5,123 nt of DNA. Origin: Accumulibacter sp. Lineage in GTDB: Bacteria > Pseudomonadota > Gammaproteobacteria > Burkholderiales > Rhodocyclaceae. Below the pieces are notes generated by a model that did not search any database, had not been told where the DNA came from, and saw nothing but the letters and a program-made list of their open reading frames with translations. Below, one piece after another: positions 1 to 4,340 of the stretch (positions are counted from its first letter, which is position 1; each line of letters starts with the position of its first letter). Both the position numbers and the translations under genes were made by a program. Location of the stretch: assembly GCA_003538495.1 (NCBI GenBank), contig DPSD01000161.1:4610-9732 (forward strand), in the 5' to 3' direction.

Positions 1-1152
1 ATCCTGGAAGGTGTGCGAGCTCATGTTGGCGATCGCCAGCGGCAGGTGCACGCGTTCCTTGAGCAGCCAACGGAACAGCGCGGCGGGTGTCTTGCCGGGG
101 TTCATGCCGGTGGCGCGCTGCAGCGAAGCCTGATCGAGAACCTTGACCAGCGGGGTTTCGCGGTCGATCGCCACAAAGCGCATGCCGAGGCTCAGCAGGT
201 AGCCGTTGGCGACCTTGTTGCCGCTCGGCAGGGTGGTGGTGATGAAGTCGTGGTGCATCGTCGGCATGCCGCTGATCGCGTCGCTGTAGGTGCCGTCGAC
301 CGGCGTCACGTTGGTGATCAAGGCGTCGCAAACATCCTGAAGCTTGCCCGACAGGATGTTCATCATGCAGATGTAGCCACCCTGGCAGGTTCCGTTCAAG
401 GTGACTTTCTTGCCATCGTTCAGTTCCATGACCTTGGCGCAGATTTCGCGAGTCTGCTCGCAATCCTGCTCGGGGGTCATCGTCTGGACCTTCTCTGTGG
501 TCATGATGTCCTTGACGACTCGGACGTAGGTCGGGATGCCCTCGTTGGCGAAGGAGTGGCTGTAGCTCTTGTTCTCGAAGGGCAGGAAGGACAGGATGTG
601 CACCCCGAGCATGTACGGCGGGACGAGAACGACCGGCTTCAGATCCTTGCGAACTTCAACTCCTTCCTTCAGCGGCATCACCTGGTAGAGATCGAAGGCG
701 TCGGTTTCGTGCACCAGCTTGTAATTGGGGGTGTCGAAGTGGAAGCCGAACTCGTCGCCGATGGCCTCGATCTGTTCGTTGAAGTTGGCGACCGCTTCCA
801 TGATCTCGGCTTCGCGGCGCATGTAGCCGCCGAGCTTCTCACCGTCGGCCTTGAGGATCGTGTTGAGGTAGGCGCGCGTTCCTTCCTCGATCTGGTCGAA
901 GGCGTAGTCGGCCATCTTCTCCTGCATTCCGGAGGCTCCCTTGCGGGCCAGGCTGACGTTGTGTTCGATTACCTCGAAAGCTTCCAGCATGCTCAGCGGA
1001 TTGTCGCGGGCCGCGGTCATTGCGATGTGCGCGGCAATGAACAGGTTGTCGTTGAACTCGCCGACTTCGCGATTCGAAGCGCGCATCATCGCCAGCATGT
1101 ACCGCCACCAGCTCGTGGTGAAATCCGGCATTTCTCTTAACAGTGAGTACAT
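1..1152 (-). CDS. PHA-synthase-like alpha/beta hydrolase with Cys nucleophile (partial, C-terminus beyond window)
   Basis: The minus-strand frame is open from ATG at 1152-1150 to base 1, giving 384 residues without a stop. Seen: a helix-rich N-terminal part (about 1-160, starting MYSLLREMPD), then an alpha/beta hydrolase core opening with a hydrophobic strand and VVLVPPYMLG (174-183). The nucleophile elbow is GTCQGG (254-259), with Cys256 encoded at 387-385. A cysteine in this box is the hallmark of PHA synthases (PhaC), which polymerise hydroxyacyl-CoA on granule surfaces; class III enzymes have a similar GxCQGG. The spacing known from PhaC puts the catalytic Asp and His beyond residue 384, off the window. 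Odd: the W-x-N-P-D-like segment that usually precedes the box in PhaC is absent; here the region reads YVRVVKDIMTTEKVQ. This is therefore a divergent relative, and polymerase activity is not established. The start is supported by GGAGG 7 nt upstream. The long plus-strand ORF over the same region is its antisense shadow. Confidence 0.82.
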   Translation of the reverse strand, partial: MYSLLREMPDFTTSWWRYMLAMMRASNREVGEFNDNLFIAAHIAMTAARDNPLSMLEAFEVIEHNVSLARKGASGMQEKMADYAFDQIEEGTRAYLNTILKADGEKLGGYMRREAEIMEAVANFNEQIEAIGDEFGFHFDTPNYKLVHETDAFDLYQVMPLKEGVEVRKDLKPVVLVPPYMLGVHILSFLPFENKSYSHSFANEGIPTYVRVVKDIMTTEKVQTMTPEQDCEQTREICAKVMELNDGKKVTLNGTCQGGYICMMNILSGKLQDVCDALITNVTPVDGTYSDAISGMPTMHHDFITTTLPSGNKVANGYLLSLGMRFVAIDRETPLVKVLDQASLQRATGMNPGKTPAALFRWLLKERVHLPLAIANMSSHTFQD

Positions 1153-1157
1153 CTTTC

Positions 1158-1166
1158 AACCTCCAA
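1158..1166 (-). promoter_or_regulatory. Ribosome binding site of the PHA-synthase-like gene
   Basis: Read on the minus strand this is TTGGAGGTT. It contains a strong GGAGG (1164-1160) placed 7 nt before the ATG at 1152, and it fixes the start codon. The same nine bases have an exact reverse complement in the upstream leader at 1378-1386, so the site could be masked by base pairing in the mRNA. Confidence 0.75.
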
Positions 1167-1169
1167 TAG

Positions 1170-1183
1170 TTGACATGAGTCAA
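1170..1183. promoter_or_regulatory. Palindrome beside the ribosome binding site (possible operator)
   Basis: TTGACATGAGTCAA has perfect 5-bp arms (TTGAC/GTCAA) around a 4-base centre. It sits immediately upstream of the Shine-Dalgarno of the PHA-synthase-like gene. It could be an operator or a small RNA hairpin. The minus-strand TTGACT has no matching -10 element at 17 bp, so it is not read as a promoter. A regulator cannot be named. Confidence 0.3.
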
Positions 1184-1225
1184 AACGGGCCAGCCCCAGT
1201 GGGCGACCCACGAGTACCTTGGCCT

Positions 1226-1258
1226 CGCGAAAAATCCGGATACCCGGAAGTCTTCGCG
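1226..1258 (-). terminator. Small hairpin with T-run in the leader (attenuator-like)
   Basis: On the minus strand TCCGG (1248-1244), loop GTAT, CCGGA (1239-1235) is followed directly by five T residues (1234-1230), the form of a short intrinsic terminator. An outer helix can also form, with CGCGAA (1258-1253) pairing with TTCGCG (1231-1226), which would use the last two T residues of the run. The inner stem is only 5 bp, so a complete stop of transcription is doubtful. Its place between a short upstream ORF and the PHA-synthase-like gene suggests a conditional role; that is inference. Confidence 0.35.
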
Positions 1259-1277
1259 GGAAACGAGTCGAACAACC

Positions 1278-1364
1278 CTAACAGGCACAGACGCATCTGG
1301 ATAAGACGGTCTGGCGGAGTGTCATTCTGCACCGCACAATTAATTCTACTCCTCCGGGCACCAT
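1278..1364 (-). CDS. Possible 28-residue upstream (leader) ORF ending in a Cys cluster
   Basis: ATG at 1364-1362 is preceded by six G residues (1377-1372 on the minus strand) at 7-nt spacing, a workable ribosome binding site. The product starts MVPGGVELIVRCRM and ends RCVCAC before TAG (1280-1278), so three of the last five residues are cysteine. The stop lies 19 nt before the outer helix of the leader hairpin. Leader peptides with clustered identical codons or Cys motifs are known in attenuation and metal-responsive systems, which is the reason for listing it. There is no homology I can recognise, and an ORF of this size can arise by chance. Confidence 0.2.
   Translation of the reverse strand: MVPGGVELIVRCRMTLRQTVLSRCVCAC
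1328..1339. promoter_or_regulatory. TGC-rich box resembling PhaR-type sites
   Basis: The minus strand reads TTGTGCGGTGCA, a TGC/GCA-rich imperfect repeat. PhaR-type repressors of PHA genes in alpha- and betaproteobacteria bind TGC-rich sequences of this sort. A related sequence, TTGCGCTGCGG, lies at 1551-1561 on the plus strand inside the promoter spacer. The assignment is by resemblance only; the box also overlaps the short upstream ORF. Confidence 0.25.
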
Positions 1365-1375
1365 TTGTTCACCCC

Positions 1376-1388
1376 CCTTGGAGGTTAA
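1376..1388 (-). promoter_or_regulatory. Leader element complementary to the downstream ribosome binding site
   Basis: The minus-strand RNA would carry AACCUCCAA (1386-1378), the exact reverse complement of UUGGAGGUU (1166-1158), the ribosome binding region of the PHA-synthase-like gene. Two further pairs (one G-U, one A-U) extend the helix to 11 bp on the 1387-1388 side. The element directly abuts the G-run that could serve as the upstream ORF's ribosome binding site, so ribosome loading there and masking of the main gene could exclude each other. On the plus strand the same bases resemble a Shine-Dalgarno (TTGGAGGTTAAGGAG), but no start codon follows at a usable distance. Confidence 0.3.
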
Positions 1389-1536
1389 GGAGAAGATAAT
1401 TCCACAGCAGGGCGAAACGACCAGAGGATGAGCATTCTGTAGGGCGTGGACGGGTTGATGGTCGCTGCCGCGGACTTCGTAGAAGTGCGCACTGAAGTTA
1501 GGCAGCCGTTTTCGCTGCACGCCGCCGCGACTTTGT

Positions 1537-1565
1537 ATAGTATTGCTATGTTGCGCTGCGGTGAA
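1537..1565 (-). promoter_or_regulatory. Sigma70-like promoter toward the PHA-synthase-like gene
   Basis: On the minus strand a -35-like TTCACC (1565-1560) and a -10-like TACTAT (1542-1537, 5 of 6 to TATAAT) are 17 bp apart. Transcription would start near 1530 and give a leader of about 380 nt before the ATG at 1152. The spacer carries a TGC-rich sequence (1551-1561), a location suited to repression. The plus strand also has TATAGT (1536-1541), but no convincing -35 precedes it. Confidence 0.4.
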
Positions 1566-1687
1566 GAAGGTCGCCGCCAGCAGGCAATCGATCGATCTTC
1601 CTGTCGGCGCTGCCCGGGGAGGCGCGCCAGATGGCGCGAACGCAATCATCTGGCAGTCGACTCAAGGGCTCGGCAGGCGGGCCAACA

Positions 1688-1727
1688 GGTGCTGGGGTGC
1701 TGGGGTGAAGGGGTGACAGGGTGAGAG
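1688..1727 (+). repeat. Degenerate 8-bp tandem repeat, five units
   Basis: Five consecutive octamers of the form GGTGNNGG/GGTGNNAG are seen: GGTGCTGG twice, then GGTGAAGG, GGTGACAG and GGTGAGAG. The strand is strongly G-biased (no C in most units). Such G-run repeats are common in intergenic DNA and prone to slippage. A role as a G-quadruplex-forming or spacer element upstream of the ligase is possible but unproven. Confidence 0.7.
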
Positions 1728-1809
1728 TGAGCGTCGTCGCTGCCGTAGGCGCCGGGGCTACTTTATGCAGCGGGATTCCGCAACCGCCCAAGCGGAAAGC
1801 TGCACGCAC

Positions 1810-1815
1810 GGGAGG
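1810..1815 (+). promoter_or_regulatory. Ribosome binding site that fixes the ligase start
   Basis: GGGAGG lies 6 nt before the ATG at 1822. It touches the in-frame ATG at 1816, leaving no room for that start, and the further upstream in-frame ATG at 1765 has no comparable site. The start at 1822 is therefore preferred. Confidence 0.7.
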
Positions 1816-1821
1816 ATGGAA

Positions 1822-3360
1822 ATGCTGCAACTTTCGACGCTGATCAAACACCACGCGCAGTTTCGACCCGATCGGGTCGCTGTCGTTTTCGAGCAGGAGC
1901 GCCTGACCTGGCAGCAGTTCGAGGTGCGCGTCAGACGTTGTGCCCGCTTGCTGAGCTGGCTGGGAGTGCGCAAAGGCGACCGGGTGGCCACGGCCCTGTC
2001 GAATTGTCGCGAGTTGCTCGAAGTCTATTGGGCGGTGCCGTCGATTGGCGCGGTGCTGGTGCCGCTGAGCCCACTGTTGATGCCGTCCGGCCTGGCCAGC
2101 CTGCTTCGTGATTCAGGAGCCAACTGCGTCGTCAGCCAGCGCTCGATGGCGCCGATGCTTGATCAGGCTCGCCAGGAATTACCCGGGCTGGCTGCCGACC
2201 ACGTGCTGATGGTCGACGGCGCCAGCGGCGACTATCCCGACTACGCGTCTATGCTCAAGACCTGTCCGGAGGGCGCCGTCGATGCTCCGGCGATGCGCTC
2301 CGACGACCTGTTCAACATCATGTATACCAGCGGTACCACCGGACTGCCGAAGGGGATCGTGCACAGCCATTTCGTCCGTTCCATGTACGGCACCCTGTTT
2401 GCATCGGCCTGGCGGATGAGTCCGGAGTCGGTGGTGCTGCACACCGGTGCGATCGTCTTCAATGGTGCTTTCGTCACCCTGATGCCCTGTTTCTATCTTG
2501 GCGCGCGCTACGTCCTGCAGCGCCAGTTCGACGCCGAAGAGGCGATCGAAATCATCTCCCGCGAGGGCGTAACGCACACCATGATGGTGCCGGCGCAGAT
2601 CATCGCCGTGCTCAACGCGCCGAATTTCTCGCCCGAGAAGCTCTCGTCGCTGCAGATGATCCTGTCGCTCGGTGCGCCCCTGTACCGCGAACACAAGGAT
2701 CTGCTCAACAGCCTGCTGCCCGACCGCTTCTACGAACTCTACGGCCTTACCGAGGGTTTCTGGACGATCCTCGACAAGACGCAGTCGGTGCGCAAGTCAG
2801 GTTCGGTCGGATCGCCTCCGTGCTTCTACGAAATGCGTATCGTCCGTGAAGACGGTAGCGACGCGCCGAGCGGCGAAGTAGGAGAGATCGTCGGCCGCGG
2901 GCCGTCGCTGATGGGCGGCTACTACGGCCGCCCCGACCTGACCGCGCAGGCGCTGCGCGACGGCTGGCTGTACACCGGCGATCTCGGGTATACCGACGGC
3001 GAGGGCTACCTCTACCTCGTCGACCGCAAGAAGGATATGATCGACAGCGGTGGCGTCAAGATCTATCCGCGCGATGTCGAAGAGGTTGCGGCGCGGCACC
3101 CGGCGGTCCGGGAAGTCGCCGTATTCGGGGTGGCACACGAAAAGTGGGGCGAGACCCCGGTCGCCGCGGTGATCCTGCATGCCGGTGCCGTGGTCGGCGC
3201 CGACGCGCTGCGCGACTGGATCAACGAACGCGTCGGAGCCCGCTATCAGCGATTGCACGCGCTGCGGATCATGGAAGACTTCCCACGCAACGCCGCCGGC
3301 AAGACGCTAAAGCGGGAGATGCGCGACGCCTACCAGGCGGAGGAGGGCGACAGCTTGTGA
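1822..3360 (+). CDS. Acyl-CoA synthetase / AMP-dependent ligase (ANL superfamily)
   Basis: This 512-residue cytoplasmic enzyme is predicted to activate a carboxylic acid with ATP to an acyl-adenylate and transfer it to CoA. Motifs in order: the ATP-binding loop YTSGTTGLPKG (168-178), the A5 motif YELYGLTEG (304-312), the A7 motif YTGDLG (384-389), the hinge and A8 region DRKKDMIDSGGVKIYPRDVE (401-420), and the C-terminal PRNAAGKTLKRE (488-499) with catalytic Lys494. Length and motif order are those of complete acyl-CoA ligases, and nothing is missing. The frame also extends 19 codons upstream to 1765, but the Shine-Dalgarno supports 1822. The substrate (fatty, aromatic or other acid) cannot be read from the sequence. 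It is divergent from the PHA-synthase-like gene and is followed by a transporter-gene remnant on the other strand, so no operon partner is visible downstream. Confidence 0.95.
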   Translation: MLQLSTLIKHHAQFRPDRVAVVFEQERLTWQQFEVRVRRCARLLSWLGVRKGDRVATALSNCRELLEVYWAVPSIGAVLVPLSPLLMPSGLASLLRDSGANCVVSQRSMAPMLDQARQELPGLAADHVLMVDGASGDYPDYASMLKTCPEGAVDAPAMRSDDLFNIMYTSGTTGLPKGIVHSHFVRSMYGTLFASAWRMSPESVVLHTGAIVFNGAFVTLMPCFYLGARYVLQRQFDAEEAIEIISREGVTHTMMVPAQIIAVLNAPNFSPEKLSSLQMILSLGAPLYREHKDLLNSLLPDRFYELYGLTEGFWTILDKTQSVRKSGSVGSPPCFYEMRIVREDGSDAPSGEVGEIVGRGPSLMGGYYGRPDLTAQALRDGWLYTGDLGYTDGEGYLYLVDRKKDMIDSGGVKIYPRDVEEVAARHPAVREVAVFGVAHEKWGETPVAAVILHAGAVVGADALRDWINERVGARYQRLHALRIMEDFPRNAAGKTLKREMRDAYQAEEGDSL

Positions 3361-3384
3361 ACGGCGTTGGTCCGGGGCCAGGAG

Positions 3385-3403
3385 CAGACGGTATGGCCGT
3401 TTG
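3385..3403 (+). terminator. Weak hairpin after the ligase gene
   Basis: CAGACGG (3385-3391), loop TATGG and CCGTTTG (3397-3403) form a 7-bp stem with one G-T wobble, beginning 24 nt after the ligase stop. The three T residues lie within the stem arm, and no T-run follows. It is the only terminator-like structure noticed just after the gene and is a weak candidate. Confidence 0.2.
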
Positions 3404-3426
3404 TCGCCGGTGGGCACGGGAGCGGG

Positions 3427-3634
3427 AACCGGAACGAGCGTCACCGCGAGCCCTTCCTCGGCGAAAAACCCCTTTGCCGCAGCTATCGGGAAAAGGCTTC
3501 CTTGCTGCAACGCGGACAGCGCGATGGTCGGCTTTTCGACGGCGACTGCCGCAGCGGGAGGCTACTGCTTGATGCCCAGATAACCGAGACCGAGCAGAAT
3601 CGCCGCCGGCGCTACGGCGACGCTGCTCAGGCAT
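3427..3634 (-). pseudogene. Remnant of an NMT1/SsuA-like ABC transporter substrate-binding protein (N-terminus only)
   Basis: In one minus-strand frame a hydrophobic segment (LSSVAVAPAAILLGLGYLGI, 3630-3571) is followed by KQ, an amber stop TAG (3564-3562), then PPAAAVAVEKPTIALSAL and QQGSLFPIAAAKGFFAEEGL, ending AVTLVPV near 3427. The KGFFAEEGL-VTLV pattern with the preceding I-A-A-A is typical of the first lobe of periplasmic NMT1/THI5/SsuA-type binding proteins, and the hydrophobic segment would be the signal peptide or anchor. After 3427 the similarity stops and a proline-rich run leads toward the ligase gene, so roughly the last 85-90% of such a protein is missing. The frame has no good start; ATG at 3634 begins MPEQRRR in another frame, so a 1-nt frameshift before the hydrophobic segment is possible. 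A TGG-to-TAG change would explain the stop (inference). Confidence 0.55.
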
Positions 3635-4075
3635 GTCCGGCCATGTAGAACGCCCGAAATCTTTGAGTCGCTCGCGGACACGCGCTGCCTCCTGCCGGGC
3701 ATGGAATGGTTCCGGAGGCGGACCACGCGGAAGCAATCGCGGTAGAAGCACCGAACGGACGACTCATGTAACACTCGACGCACTCAATTGCGGTTCGTCC
3801 GATGGGGGCAGCACACGCCTTATCCACCTTGCTGCCCGCAACGCATTCCCGGCTTTGGCACTCAGCTCTGGGCGGCAGCTAGTCGCCGGCTTCAGCCAAG
3901 CATTCTCCCGCCAGACCCGCGGCTGAAGAAACCACCCTGCGTGCCGGGATTGCCGCCGAGGATCCATCTGGCCCGCAGGCCTTTATCACGTCCGTCCTGC
4001 TCCTGCGGCGGACGCGATTGACTGACCGCGTTTGATCGCCCTGGAGAGACCAGAATGCAGGCCAACTGCTGTCAT

Positions 4076-4094
4076 CGCACCGGCTATCGGTGCG
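4076..4094. other. Perfect 7-bp inverted repeat
   Basis: CGCACCG (4076-4082), loop GCTAT and CGGTGCG (4088-4094) form a perfect 7-bp stem. No T-run flanks it on either strand, so it is not a standard intrinsic terminator. Its function is unknown. Confidence 0.35.
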
Positions 4095-4209
4095 GGTCCA
4101 CGCCGAGCATCGAGAAGGGACGGGTGCAACAGCATGGCTCGACGTGGCCTGGCGCGGGATCGGTGAGCGGATGGCTCTGCGCGGCGACGGCCTGAACGCG
4201 GCGGACTCG

Positions 4210-4229
4210 CGCGTGCCAAGGCGCACGCG
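4210..4229. other. Perfect 7-bp inverted repeat
   Basis: CGCGTGC (4210-4216), loop CAAGGC and GCACGCG (4223-4229) form a stem. Next to it GGCCGG (4229-4234) can pair with CCGGCC (4264-4269). In DNA this GC-rich such pairs also arise by chance; no T-run is present. Confidence 0.3.
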
Positions 4230-4298
4230 GCCGGAGCAGGGGGGGTCGGGCGCTGCGCTGTCACCGGCCAATTTCCCGACCCATTCCCCAGCCGCCAG

Positions 4299-4328
4299 TT
4301 GGTACCCGGCGTGCGACGCTGTGATACA
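4299..4328 (+). promoter_or_regulatory. Promoter of the alpha/beta hydrolase gene, near-leaderless
   Basis: A -35-like TTGGTA (4299-4304, 4 of 6) is followed after 18 bp by a -10-like GATACA (4323-4328) preceded by an extended -10 TG (4320-4321). Transcription would begin around 4335, only about six bases before the ATG at 4341. This fits the absence of any Shine-Dalgarno before that ATG and suggests translation of an almost leaderless mRNA. Confidence 0.4.
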
Positions 4329-4340
4329 GTCGTCGCCGCC

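Larger units (their letters stand above)
1153..1821. other. Divergent intergenic region (669 bp) between synthase-like gene and ligase
   Basis: No full-size gene is supported on either strand. From the synthase-like gene outward it holds the ribosome binding site, a palindrome at 1170-1183, a small inverted repeat GTGGG/CCCAC at 1199-1211, the T-tailed hairpin, the short upstream ORF, the complementary element, the minus-strand promoter and, at the ligase end, a tandem octamer repeat. No clear plus-strand promoter for the ligase was found. The reading frames crossing it give low-complexity Arg/Ser/Pro-rich translations typical of noncoding GC-rich DNA. Confidence 0.6.
3635..4298. other. Gene-free stretch between transporter remnant and hydrolase gene
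   Basis: No ORF here has a convincing ribosome binding site together with a protein-like composition. Frames on both strands give Arg/Pro/Ser/Ala-rich translations, and the long minus-strand frame that crosses it is mostly antisense of the hydrolase gene. Two GC-rich hairpins are seen (4076-4094 and 4210-4229). It may include upstream DNA of the decayed transporter gene; no insertion sequence, tRNA or CRISPR structure was recognised. Confidence 0.5.

Noticed and set aside
13..1140. 375-codon plus-strand ORF
   Set aside because: It is the antisense of the PHA-synthase-like gene. Its translation is Val/Asp/His/Arg-rich with no recognisable motif, while the minus strand has the GTCQGG box and a proper ribosome binding site.
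1170..1200. TTGACT on the minus strand as a -35 element, or a sigma54 site near TGGCCCG
   Set aside because: No -10 hexamer lies at 16-18 bp downstream of TTGACT, and the GG/GC spacing for sigma54 is not met.
1446..1724. 92-codon plus-strand ORF in the divergent region
   Set aside because: It has no ribosome binding site, becomes Arg-rich and runs into the octamer repeat. It overlaps the better-supported minus-strand promoter.
1765..1821. Upstream start for the ligase (ATG 1765)
   Set aside because: There is no Shine-Dalgarno at the right distance. GGGAGG at 1810-1815 serves ATG 1822, and the extra 19 residues do not resemble the family's N-terminus.
2179..3258. Several minus-strand ORFs inside the ligase gene
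   Set aside because: They are shadows of the ligase, which carries all ANL-superfamily motifs in one continuous plus-strand frame.
3269..3751. 160-codon minus-strand ORF across the ligase end and transporter remnant
   Set aside because: Its translation is Arg/Pro/Ser-rich and motif-free. The binding-protein similarity lies in a different frame of the same strand.
4055..4195. 46-codon plus-strand ORF (MQANCCHRTG...) with GGAGAG 6 nt upstream
   Set aside because: The ribosome binding site is plausible, but the product is Gly/Ser/Trp/Cys-rich with no recognisable domain, and it lies in a stretch that otherwise looks noncoding. Conservation would be needed to call it.
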